From contig CAJXLB010000012.1 in assembly GCA_913055905.1 (NCBI GenBank), forward strand, positions 1-62,074: a stretch of 62,074 nt of DNA. Direction: 5' to 3'. Each line of letters starts with the position of its first letter. Within the stretch, counting starts at the first letter, position 1. The stretch comes from an uncultured Winogradskyella sp. (GTDB taxonomy: Bacteria; Bacteroidota; Bacteroidia; Flavobacteriales; Flavobacteriaceae). The translations under genes and the position numbers were made by a program. Shown in pieces: positions 8,166-15,528 of the stretch. Under the pieces are notes generated by a model. That model saw nothing but the letters and a program-made list of their open reading frames with translations. It ran no database searches and was not told where the DNA came from.

Positions 8166-8229
8166 AAGATTTAAATTTTTTTGTTGTTAAACTAATATCA
8201 TAGCAACAAATAAAATGCCATATCACAAC

Positions 8230-8268
8230 AACTGAAAAAATTTCATAATTACTGTCATTTTTTCAGTT
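8230..8268. promoter_or_regulatory. 11-bp perfect inverted repeat upstream of hsp20
   Basis: AACTGAAAAAA (8230-8240) is repeated in inverse as TTTTTTCAGTT (8258-8268) with 17 bases between. It sits between the stop of the E1 gene (8294) and the start of hsp20 (8165). In the leftward direction no T tract follows it, so an operator or mRNA hairpin fits better than a simple terminator. It is not the HrcA CIRCE sequence. Confidence 0.5.
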
Positions 8269-8293
8269 AAAGCTCTAGTTATCAGTTAAAAGA

Positions 8294-10294
8294 CTAATAG
8301 TTGTATAAGGCAATTAAGGCTTGTTCAAATCTAGATTTAGAGAGGTATTGCTCTTCCAATTGAGAAGAAAATGGAATAGGTGTCTCTAAACTGCCTACGC
8401 GTTTTACAGGTGCATCTAAATATTGAAAACATTCCTCCATAATCATGGCAGAAATATCACTAGCAATTCCACCGAACAACGAATCCTCTTGAAGAACAAT
8501 TACCTTACCTGTCTTCTTTACAGATTTGATGATTGCGTCCTTATCCAGGGGTTGCAATGACCTTAAATCAATTAAATCGGCATCAATATGGTTGTGTTTT
8601 TCCAAAGACTCTAATGCCCAATGCACACCTGCCCCATACGTTATAATGCTAATACTTTCACCTTCTTTTAGCAGACTAGCTTTACCAAAAGGTAAGGTGT
8701 AATAACCTGTTGGCACCTCTTGTCGTATACTTCTGTACAAAGCTTTGTGTTCAAAGAACATAACCGGATTGGGATCGTTTATGGCAGTAGCCAACAATCC
8801 TTTGGCGTCGTAAGGAAATGCAGGATAAACTACTTTTAACCCAGGCGTTTTTGTAAACCAAGCTTCATTGGTCTGGGAATGAAAAGGACCAGCCGCTACT
8901 CCAGCACCACAGGGCATCCTTACAACCACATCTGCCTGTTGGCCCCAGCGATAATGCGATTTAGCCAAATAATTAACTATGGGGTTGAATCCAGAGGTTA
9001 CAAAATCTGAAAATTGCATTTCAACAACAGATTTCATACCTGCAATAGACAATCCCATTGCTGCTTCCACTATAGCAGATTCACAAATAGGCGTATTCCT
9101 TATGCGATCTTTACCAAATTGGTTTACAAATCCTTCAGTGATTTTAAAAACACCTCCATACTCTGCTATATCTTGCCCCATCAGGACCAAATTATCATAC
9201 TTCTCCAAGGATTGTTTTAAACCTTCTGAAATTGCGTCGATTAAACGTAGTTCTTTAGTTTCTCTATTTGGCTTAACTTCTTCATAATCATAAACTTTAT
9301 AGACATCACCTAACTCTTCACTTTCAGATGATTCAATGGGCTCTTCAGCAAATGCGATGTTTAAGGCACTATCTATTTCTGCCTTTATTTCAGCATTAAA
9401 GGACTCCTCTAATTCTGGTGTCAATATTTGTTTACTGAACAAGTAATTTCTGTAATTTTCAATAGGATCTTTGGCTTCCCAAGTTTCCATGAGTTCCTTT
9501 GGTACATATTTAGTACCACTGGCCTCTTCATGACCTCGACGTCTAAAGGTTTTAAATTCAATTAAAATTGGTCTTGGACGTTTTCTTATGCTTTCGGCTA
9601 GCTTTTTAACTTTTGTATACGTTTCAATAATGTTATTTCCGTCTAGAATAAAAGACTCCATTCCGTAGCCCTTTCCTCTATCTGCCAAATGCTTACAACG
9701 GTATTGTTCATTCGTCGGTGTTGAAAGTCCATAACCATTATTCTCAATGCAGAAAATAACGGGTAATTGCCACACCGCCGCAACGTTAAGCGCTTCGTGG
9801 AAATCCCCTTCACTAGTACCACCCTCTCCTGTAAATACTGCCGTAACATTGCCATTATTCTGCAAAAGATTTGCTAAGGCTATTCCATCTGCAACGCCCA
9901 GCTGCGGACCTAAATGTGAAATCATTCCCACAATTTTATAGTCTTGGGTACCAAAATGAAACGATCGGTCGCGTCCTTTGGTAAAGCCGCTGGCTTTTCC
10001 TTGCCACTGACCAAATAAGCGATGTAAAGGAATTTGCCTTGTAGTAAATACCCCAAGATTCCTGTGCATGGGCAAAATATATTCATTAGGCTTCAGAGCC
10101 ATTGTAACCCCAACAGATATGGCTTCTTGTCCAATACCAGAAAACCATTTGGAAATTTTTCCCTGCCTCAAGAGAATAAGCATCTTTTCCTCTATTAATC
10201 TCGGCTTTAGCATGTTTTGATAAAGCTTTAAAAGCGTTTTGTCGCTTAGGTTTCTCTTATCAAAATCGATATTGCTTTTGGTTATTGTTGGCAT
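8294..10294 (-). CDS. fused E1 alpha/beta subunit of a 2-oxoacid dehydrogenase (branched-chain type)
   Basis: This thiamine-diphosphate enzyme decarboxylates a 2-oxoacid and hands the acyl group to the lipoyl E2. The N-terminal half is E1-alpha, with the ThDP motif from GEGGTSEGDFHEALN to ENNGYG (a GEG form of the usual GDG), and the C-terminal half is E1-beta (GQDIAEYGGVFKITEGF, ETPIPFS near the end), joined by an acidic linker near residues 325-345. Such fusions are common in Bacteroidota and are usually annotated as 2-oxoisovalerate dehydrogenase; pyruvate as substrate is not excluded. E2 and E3 are not adjacent. I start at the ATG at 10294 (666 aa), since a TACATTTG element at 10316-10323 lies within the longer frame. 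Confidence 0.9.
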   Translation of the reverse strand: MPTITKSNIDFDKRNLSDKTLLKLYQNMLKPRLIEEKMLILLRQGKISKWFSGIGQEAISVGVTMALKPNEYILPMHRNLGVFTTRQIPLHRLFGQWQGKASGFTKGRDRSFHFGTQDYKIVGMISHLGPQLGVADGIALANLLQNNGNVTAVFTGEGGTSEGDFHEALNVAAVWQLPVIFCIENNGYGLSTPTNEQYRCKHLADRGKGYGMESFILDGNNIIETYTKVKKLAESIRKRPRPILIEFKTFRRRGHEEASGTKYVPKELMETWEAKDPIENYRNYLFSKQILTPELEESFNAEIKAEIDSALNIAFAEEPIESSESEELGDVYKVYDYEEVKPNRETKELRLIDAISEGLKQSLEKYDNLVLMGQDIAEYGGVFKITEGFVNQFGKDRIRNTPICESAIVEAAMGLSIAGMKSVVEMQFSDFVTSGFNPIVNYLAKSHYRWGQQADVVVRMPCGAGVAAGPFHSQTNEAWFTKTPGLKVVYPAFPYDAKGLLATAINDPNPVMFFEHKALYRSIRQEVPTGYYTLPFGKASLLKEGESISIITYGAGVHWALESLEKHNHIDADLIDLRSLQPLDKDAIIKSVKKTGKVIVLQEDSLFGGIASDISAMIMEECFQYLDAPVKRVGSLETPIPFSSQLEEQYLSKSRFEQALIALYNY

Positions 10295-10315
10295 ATGTAG
10301 ATTGTTGCGTCCATC

Positions 10316-10323
10316 CAAATGTA
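10316..10323 (-). promoter_or_regulatory. Bacteroidota -7 element (TACATTTG) for the E1 gene
   Basis: On the minus strand the octamer TACATTTG matches TAnnTTTG exactly and lies 21 bases before the ATG at 10294. It would leave a short 5' leader and excludes the longer reading of the E1 N-terminus. Confidence 0.5.
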
Positions 10324-10402
10324 ACAAAAATGGAATAATCTCACCGCTTATTAATTAAGTTATGATTATGACCTTAGGTTATTATTTCGTCTATATTTTG
10401 GT

Positions 10403-10410
10403 TAGATTTG
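10403..10410 (+). promoter_or_regulatory. Bacteroidota -7 element (TAGATTTG) for the 2OG-oxygenase run
   Basis: Exact TAnnTTTG match 27 bases before the ATG at 10438. Because the next four genes follow with overlaps or short gaps, it could drive all five. Confidence 0.5.
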
Positions 10411-10437
10411 TATATAAACTTAATTTTTTAGCTCGTA

Positions 10438-11388
10438 ATGGATAGAATACCAAGTGTAGATTTAAACGACTTTATTTCCGAAGACCCAAAACGAAAGCAA
10501 AAATTCATCGATGACATTGGCAAAGCTTATGAAGACATTGGTTTTGTGGCCTTGAAAGGTCATTTTTTAGACGACGAACTTGTAGACAAGCTTTACGCTG
10601 AGGTTAAAAACTTTTTCAACCTACCTCTCGAATCAAAACAACGCTATGAAATCCCTGGGATTGGTGGCCAACGCGGCTATGTTTCTTTTGGTAAAGAAAG
10701 TGCCAAAGGGAAAAAGGAAGGCGATTTAAAGGAGTTTTGGCATTTTGGGCAATATGTTGAAGACAATGACGCTTTAAAAAAGGAATATCCTGATAATGTC
10801 ATTGTAGAAGAACTTCCAGAATTCAACAAAGTAGGTAAAGAAGCTTATAGAATGCTTGAGAAAACTGCCAAATACGTTCTGCGTGCTTTGGCATTACATT
10901 TAGGTCTAAAAGAAGATTATTTTGACCCTTACATACACAACGGAAACTCCATTCTACGTCCCATACACTATCCGCCTATTTTAGAAGAACCAAAAAATGC
11001 AGTGAGGGCAGCCGCTCATGGCGACATTAATCTCATAACCTTATTGATGGGTGCCCAAGGTAGAGGCCTTCAAGTTCTGCGACATGATGGAGAATGGATT
11101 GATGCCATTGCCGAACCTGATGAACTCATGATAAATGTGGGAGATATGCTCTCCCGCCATACCAATAATAGATTAAAATCCACGATACACCGCGTGGTTA
11201 ACCCACCACGGGAACTTTGGGGAACCTCAAGATATTCCATTCCGTTTTTTATGCACCCTGTGAGCGAAATGAAGCTCGATGTGCTAGAGAGTTGTGTTGA
11301 CAAAGACCACCCTAAACTTTACGACGATATTACGGCTGGAGAATTTCTTAACGAAAGGCTGGTTGAATTAGGATTAATCAAAAAGTAA
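10438..11388 (+). CDS. 2-oxoglutarate/Fe(II) oxygenase, isopenicillin N synthase family
   Basis: A 316-residue non-haem iron oxygenase. The double-stranded beta-helix facial triad is visible as His194-x-Asp196 (AAAHGDINLITLL) and His251 (STIHRVVNPP), with the 2-oxoglutarate-binding pair Arg265-x-Ser267 (TSRYSIPFF). The N-terminal DIOX_N part starts with the usual IPSVDLNDF. The family includes IPNS, ethylene-forming enzyme, gibberellin oxidases and many bacterial members with no known substrate; the substrate here cannot be read from sequence. It heads a run of five same-strand genes with gaps of 17 bases or overlaps. No secondary-metabolite genes surround it, so a primary metabolic role is more likely. 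Confidence 0.92.
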   Translation: MDRIPSVDLNDFISEDPKRKQKFIDDIGKAYEDIGFVALKGHFLDDELVDKLYAEVKNFFNLPLESKQRYEIPGIGGQRGYVSFGKESAKGKKEGDLKEFWHFGQYVEDNDALKKEYPDNVIVEELPEFNKVGKEAYRMLEKTAKYVLRALALHLGLKEDYFDPYIHNGNSILRPIHYPPILEEPKNAVRAAAHGDINLITLLMGAQGRGLQVLRHDGEWIDAIAEPDELMINVGDMLSRHTNNRLKSTIHRVVNPPRELWGTSRYSIPFFMHPVSEMKLDVLESCVDKDHPKLYDDITAGEFLNERLVELGLIKK

Positions 11389-11405
11389 TTTATGTTGAAA
11401 TCAGT

Positions 11406-11735
11406 ATGGATTTAAAAGACCAATTACAACAATTATTTCCAGATCATAAACCTGACGAAACCCCTGAAGAAACAACCAATAAAAGTCAGTTATGGTTACA
11501 GGATGCTCCAATTCTATGTAAATATGAGAAACGCAAGGGGAAGCCAATAACCATATTAGAAGGGTATACAGGAGCAAATTCAGATTTTAAACAACTTACA
11601 AAGGAATTAAAAACCAAATTAAGCGTTGGTGGAAGTTTTAAGGATGAGACAATAATAATTCAAGGTGACCTGAGAGATCAAATCATGGCTATTCTAAAAG
11701 AAAAGGGGTTTAATGTAAAGCGAGTCGGTGGCTGA
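11406..11735 (+). CDS. SUI1/eIF1-like translation initiation factor (YciH family)
   Basis: The 109-residue protein has a short variable N-terminus and the SUI1 fold: basic beta-hairpin KYEKRKGKPITILEGY, then the family hallmark VGGSFKDETIIIQGDLRDQI and the closing LKEKGFNVKRVGG. In archaea and eukaryotes eIF1 checks start-codon pairing on the small subunit; bacterial YciH is a non-essential homologue that can discriminate against non-canonical initiation complexes. Its stop shares one base with the start of the next gene, so translation is coupled. Confidence 0.93.
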   Translation: MDLKDQLQQLFPDHKPDETPEETTNKSQLWLQDAPILCKYEKRKGKPITILEGYTGANSDFKQLTKELKTKLSVGGSFKDETIIIQGDLRDQIMAILKEKGFNVKRVGG

Positions 11736-12676
11736 TGCAGTCTAAAATTTTGCATATAACCAATGGTGATAGTCTCACAAATTATTTAAGGGAACTAGGC
11801 TTTAAGGATACTATACTCACCTGGCAGGAAATGCTTTGCGAAGGACCTACCATACCCAAAATAGATTCTAAAGAGTTTTTTGAAATAAGAGCAAAATTTT
11901 TAAAAGATTATTACGATGTAGAATACGACTTTGCTGCCTTAGAAAAAGAATTGGCCAAGTTGGATGATATTGATTCTTATGAAGAAATAGACCTCTGGTT
12001 TGAGTACGATTTGTTCTGCCACATCAATATGTTGGGCGTAATTAATCTATTACATCAAAAAAACATAAAAAAACCGCTATATCTCATCTGCAGCGGACGT
12101 GTTGAAGGCGAAAAAAACCTTAAAGGGCTCGCAGAATTATCACCAGAACAACTTCAGCAACACTACGATAATAAGGTACAGCTAACTGACACAGATAAGG
12201 AACTTTCAATATCCCTATGGCGAACATATTGCGGTAAGGACCATAATATCTTTAAACCATACATCGTTACCAAATCCAGTTTTGAGTATATGAGCAATTG
12301 CCTGAAGGCCCATTTGCAACGTTTCCCGCAGCAAAGTAACGGCCTGAGTGCTATTGAAAACAACATCCTGTTAATCATTAGGGACAATACTATAAAATCC
12401 AAGAACCATTTACTTGGCTATAGCTTAAATTACCAAGGCTTTTATGGTTATGGCGATTTACAGATGGAACGAATAATAAACAGCTTAAGTCTATTTTTCA
12501 ATGAAACTGACAAAGGTATTACCCTTAATAGAAAAGGACACGAAGCCATTTTAGGTCAATTTAATTTTGCTAATGAAATCAACAACACTATGGTTTACGG
12601 TGGTGTAGAACGTATTCAGTACCAGTATAGCAGTGATGAAAACAAATTAATCAAAACCGTTTCGCATGCCAATTAA
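11735..12676 (+). CDS. DUF1835 domain protein
   Basis: The 313-residue protein opens with the DUF1835 signature ILHITNGDSLTNYLRELG and LTWQEMLCEGPTIP, an alpha/beta fold whose N-terminal nucleotide-like loop binds an unknown ligand. A C-terminal part (about 130-313) with SALENNILLIIRD-like helices resembles winged-helix segments seen in Bacteroidota members. There is no signal peptide or membrane segment. Function is not known for the family. It overlaps the SUI1 gene by one base and the nucleoside phosphorylase by 11 bases, so all three are coupled. Confidence 0.8.
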   Translation: MQSKILHITNGDSLTNYLRELGFKDTILTWQEMLCEGPTIPKIDSKEFFEIRAKFLKDYYDVEYDFAALEKELAKLDDIDSYEEIDLWFEYDLFCHINMLGVINLLHQKNIKKPLYLICSGRVEGEKNLKGLAELSPEQLQQHYDNKVQLTDTDKELSISLWRTYCGKDHNIFKPYIVTKSSFEYMSNCLKAHLQRFPQQSNGLSAIENNILLIIRDNTIKSKNHLLGYSLNYQGFYGYGDLQMERIINSLSLFFNETDKGITLNRKGHEAILGQFNFANEINNTMVYGGVERIQYQYSSDENKLIKTVSHAN

Positions 12677-13538
12677 GGATTCAGAATTAATACTAAACCC
12701 TGATGGGAGTGTTTACCACTTAAATCTAAAGCCAGAAGACATTTCGGACACCATAATTTTTGTAGGTGACCAAGATCGGGTTGAAAAAATCACCAAGCAC
12801 TTTGAAAGTATAGAATTCAGCACTCAAAAAAGAGAATTTAAAACCCAAACCGGCTATTACAAAGATCGAAGAATCACCGTAATATCAACAGGCATAGGAC
12901 CAGATAATATAGATATTGTACTTAATGAACTTGATGCTCTAGTAAATATTGATTTAAAAACGAGGCAACCAAAAACTGACCTTACAGGTCTAAATATCAT
13001 CCGCGTGGGCACCTCAGGTTCTTTACAAGAAGACATCCCAGTAGACTCTTTTGTAATGAGCACACATGGCCTCGATGTTAATGGTATGCTGCACTTTTAC
13101 CAAATTAAAGGTATTAGCAATCCCGAAATTGAAGATGCATTCATTGCCCATACCAACTGGGATAAAAATAAAGCCAGACCTATCATAATTGAAAACAGTA
13201 AATACCTCCAAAAATACTTTGAAAGTGATGATGTCTTTAAAGGCATGACAGGTACTGCGGGCGGTTTTTATGGCCCACAAGGACGTGTGCTCAGGCTTCC
13301 ATTATTCGACCCGAATCTTAATTCTAAACTCGATAGTTTTTCATACAAATCATTTAGAATTACCAATTTTGAAATGGAGACTTCAGTGATTTATGGGTTA
13401 TCAAAATTACTGGGCCACGAAGCACTATCCTTAAATGCAATAATAGCCAACAGGGCTAACGGTGATTTTAGTAAAGATCCGAAAAAAACAGTAGAAAAGC
13501 TCATTCGTTATACTTTAGAGCGTATAGTTAACATTTAA
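12666..13538 (+). CDS. nucleoside phosphorylase (PNP/UDP family)
   Basis: The enzyme cleaves a nucleoside with phosphate to base and ribose-1-phosphate. Family marks are the phosphate-loop region VGDQDRVEKITKHF, STGIGPDNIDIVLNEL, IIRVGTSGSL and the ribose/base-site FEMETSVIYGLSKLLGH with the FEMET motif in the usual place. The 290-residue length and the 'GPDN' motif fit the uridine-phosphorylase-like branch, but which base it prefers cannot be decided. It starts 11 bases before the end of the DUF1835 gene and is followed 23 bases later by a solute-binding-like protein, which suggests shared salvage or ligand-sensing work. Confidence 0.92.
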   Translation: MPIKDSELILNPDGSVYHLNLKPEDISDTIIFVGDQDRVEKITKHFESIEFSTQKREFKTQTGYYKDRRITVISTGIGPDNIDIVLNELDALVNIDLKTRQPKTDLTGLNIIRVGTSGSLQEDIPVDSFVMSTHGLDVNGMLHFYQIKGISNPEIEDAFIAHTNWDKNKARPIIIENSKYLQKYFESDDVFKGMTGTAGGFYGPQGRVLRLPLFDPNLNSKLDSFSYKSFRITNFEMETSVIYGLSKLLGHEALSLNAIIANRANGDFSKDPKKTVEKLIRYTLERIVNI

Positions 13539-13561
13539 AATCATTATTCGAAACCTTAAAG

Positions 13562-14416
13562 ATGAAAAAAGTTTCAATCGGAGGCGTTCCAGAACATTTC
13601 AATTTAGCTTGGTATCTCACTTTAAAAAACGGAGAGTATAAAGACGAAGGCATTAACCTAAGATGGCACGATTATTTTGGTGGTACTGGAGCCATGAACA
13701 AAGCTTTAAGGAATGGCGATATAGATATGGCAGTAATTCTTACTGAAGGTATTGTTAAGGACATCATTGAAGGCAATCCATCTAAAATAGTACAAACATT
13801 CGTAAGCTCTCCCTTAATATGGGGAATTCATGTCGCTGCAAACTCAAAATTTGAAACTATACAAGATTTAAGAGGAACACGAGCTGCCATAAGCAGATAT
13901 GGTTCGGGCTCTCATCTTATGGCCTATATTAATGCCAAAAACCACAACTGGAACCTTGATACCGATTTAAAATTTGAAGTCATTCAAAATTTAGATGGCG
14001 CTATTAGAGCCCTAACAGAAAACCGTGCTGATTATTTTATGTGGGAGCGCTTTACGACGAAACCGATAGTAGACGATGGCATTTTTAAGCATGTAGGAAA
14101 TTGCCCTACGCCTTGGCCCTGTTTTGTTATTGTTGCAAGAGATGAATTTATTAAATCCAACGAAGACGATTTAAAAACCATTTTAGACATAATAAACAAA
14201 ACCACAAAAGATTTTAAAGCCATTCCCAATATAGACAGCACTATAGCCAAGAGATATGAGCAAGAATTGGAGGATGTTAGAAAGTGGTTAGCACTAACGG
14301 AATGGTCCCAAAGCCAAATTGAAGAATCAACACTCCAAATGGTTCAAAAAGAACTGTTTGAGCTTAATATTATATCCAAAAAAGTGGATTATAATAGCTT
14401 AATCCATAACGTTTAG
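13562..14416 (+). CDS. periplasmic-binding-protein-like protein without signal peptide (NMT1/THI5-like)
   Basis: The 284-residue protein has the type II solute-binding fold pattern: MKKVSIGGVPEHFNLAWYLTLKNG at the start, then DIDMAVILTEG, LRGTRAAISRYGSGSH, and ENRADYFMWE near the hinge. This is the style of NMT1/THI5 and SsuA/TauA-like binding proteins. It begins at the first core strand with no signal peptide or lipobox, and no ABC permease or ATPase is nearby, so it should be cytoplasmic. THI5-like proteins act as pyrimidine-synthesising enzymes rather than transporters, so an enzymatic or sensing role is possible here; the preceding nucleoside phosphorylase fits a pyrimidine- or purine-related ligand. 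Exact function unknown. Confidence 0.75.
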   Translation: MKKVSIGGVPEHFNLAWYLTLKNGEYKDEGINLRWHDYFGGTGAMNKALRNGDIDMAVILTEGIVKDIIEGNPSKIVQTFVSSPLIWGIHVAANSKFETIQDLRGTRAAISRYGSGSHLMAYINAKNHNWNLDTDLKFEVIQNLDGAIRALTENRADYFMWERFTTKPIVDDGIFKHVGNCPTPWPCFVIVARDEFIKSNEDDLKTILDIINKTTKDFKAIPNIDSTIAKRYEQELEDVRKWLALTEWSQSQIEESTLQMVQKELFELNIISKKVDYNSLIHNV

Positions 14417-14572
14417 GGTAGTTAAGATTTATTTTTTATTACAATTCCAAACCTTCTAGTAATTCGGCATAATGCCAGTAAAAATCGGTCAAAATCGTTA
14501 AAAAGTGTTAAGTAGTTTTAGATAAATTCTTACGTTTTTAGTGGGTAACTTTCAGTATTTCAATTTTTTATT

Positions 14573-14580
14573 TACATTTG
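14573..14580 (+). promoter_or_regulatory. Bacteroidota -7 element (TACATTTG)
   Basis: Exact TAnnTTTG match 41 bases before the ATG of the small membrane protein at 14622. It supports that short frame as a real transcribed gene. Confidence 0.45.
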
Positions 14581-14621
14581 TTTAACCAAATCGAAGCTAT
14601 TAACCGTTCAATAAGACTAAT

Positions 14622-14807
14622 ATGATTCTTACAATTACGCTGATTTTAGCATTTTTAGTCGCAGTTAACTTTCTCCTACTTTTTTTTAGTTGTAATAAGA
14701 TAACACGAGAAAAACCCGTTCGTAAACCTAAAATTATTAAAGGGAACAATCCTAAGGTAATTGCCAATCAATTGCCTTCTCGCCAGCTTGCTGCAACAGG
14801 AAGTTAG
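14622..14807 (+). CDS. small single-span membrane protein (61 aa)
   Basis: The frame encodes an N-terminal hydrophobic helix ([20 protein letters not shown], then SCNK) followed by a basic, proline-containing tail ending RQLAATGS. Its own promoter element precedes it. I believe similar short proteins with a C-terminal TGS tail lie beside ung in other Flavobacteriaceae, but this is from memory and not checked. The last 56 bases run antisense into the 3' end of ung, so both strands are coding there. The cysteine after the helix is not in a proper lipobox position. Function unknown. Confidence 0.55.
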   Translation: MILTITLILAFLVAVNFLLLFFSCNKITREKPVRKPKIIKGNNPKVIANQLPSRQLAATGS

Positions 14808-15426
14808 TTTTGCTAAAGTGCTTATTACCAAACCAATGACCTCTATTGGCACTCAATGGCGATGGATGACCTGATTTTAAAATATGGTGCTTGTTTGCAT
14901 CTATAAGTTTAGCTTTTTTCTTGGCATAACCTCCCCAAAGTAAGAAAACAACACCCTCTTTTTCGGTATTTAAAATTTCAATGACCGCATCTGTAAACTG
15001 CTCCCAGCCTTTGCCTTGATGGCTTCCAGCTTGGTGTGCCCTCACTGTAAGCGTAGCATTTAAAAGGAGGACACCTTGATCGGCCCACGGCATTAGACTA
15101 CCGCTTTTAGGGTATGGCAAATTTAAGTCCTCCTGTAGCTCTTTAAAGATATTAATCAATGAAGGAGGATGTGGTATGCCCTCATTCACAGAAAAGCATA
15201 AGCCATGGGCTTGGCCAACACCATGATAGGGATCTTGACCAATAATTACAACTCTGGTGTTGCTAAAGGTGCTATGGTTAAAGGCATTGAAAATCTCATT
15301 CCCTTTGGGAAAACACTTATAATGGCTATACTCGAACTTTACAAATTCTACAAGCTGCTTAAAATAGGGTTTATCAAACTCCTGCTGTAAATAAGGCTTC
15401 CAACTAGAATCTATTTTAACGTCCAT
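14752..15426 (-). CDS. ung: uracil-DNA glycosylase, family 1
   Basis: Ung removes uracil from DNA as the first step of base-excision repair. The active-site motif GQDPYHG (residues 63-69, Asp65 as water-activating residue), the proline-rich [13 protein letters not shown] segment and the DNA-intercalation loop [11 protein letters not shown] are all present. At 224 residues it has normal length. The gene is transcribed alone, divergent from mutS2. Its last 19 codons overlap a small membrane-protein frame on the other strand. Confidence 0.97.
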   Translation of the reverse strand: MDVKIDSSWKPYLQQEFDKPYFKQLVEFVKFEYSHYKCFPKGNEIFNAFNHSTFSNTRVVIIGQDPYHGVGQAHGLCFSVNEGIPHPPSLINIFKELQEDLNLPYPKSGSLMPWADQGVLLLNATLTVRAHQAGSHQGKGWEQFTDAVIEILNTEKEGVVFLLWGGYAKKKAKLIDANKHHILKSGHPSPLSANRGHWFGNKHFSKTNFLLQQAGEKAIDWQLP

Positions 15427-15499
15427 GTCAAGGTATTTTCTTCAAAAATAAAGATTCCAAAAGTAATCTTAAGAAATAGGCTTATCTTCCCATTTAGGC

Positions 15500-15507
15500 T
15501 AAATTTG
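15500..15507 (+). promoter_or_regulatory. Bacteroidota -7 element (TAAATTTG) for mutS2
   Basis: Exact TAnnTTTG match 21 bases before the ATG at 15529, in the 102-base gap shared with the divergent ung gene. Confidence 0.5.
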
Positions 15508-15528
15508 CATGTGCTTTAAGCCAAGAGA

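Noticed and set aside
11070-11303. Antisense frame within the 2OG oxygenase gene
   Set aside because: Shadow of a well-supported gene with intact catalytic residues on the sense strand.
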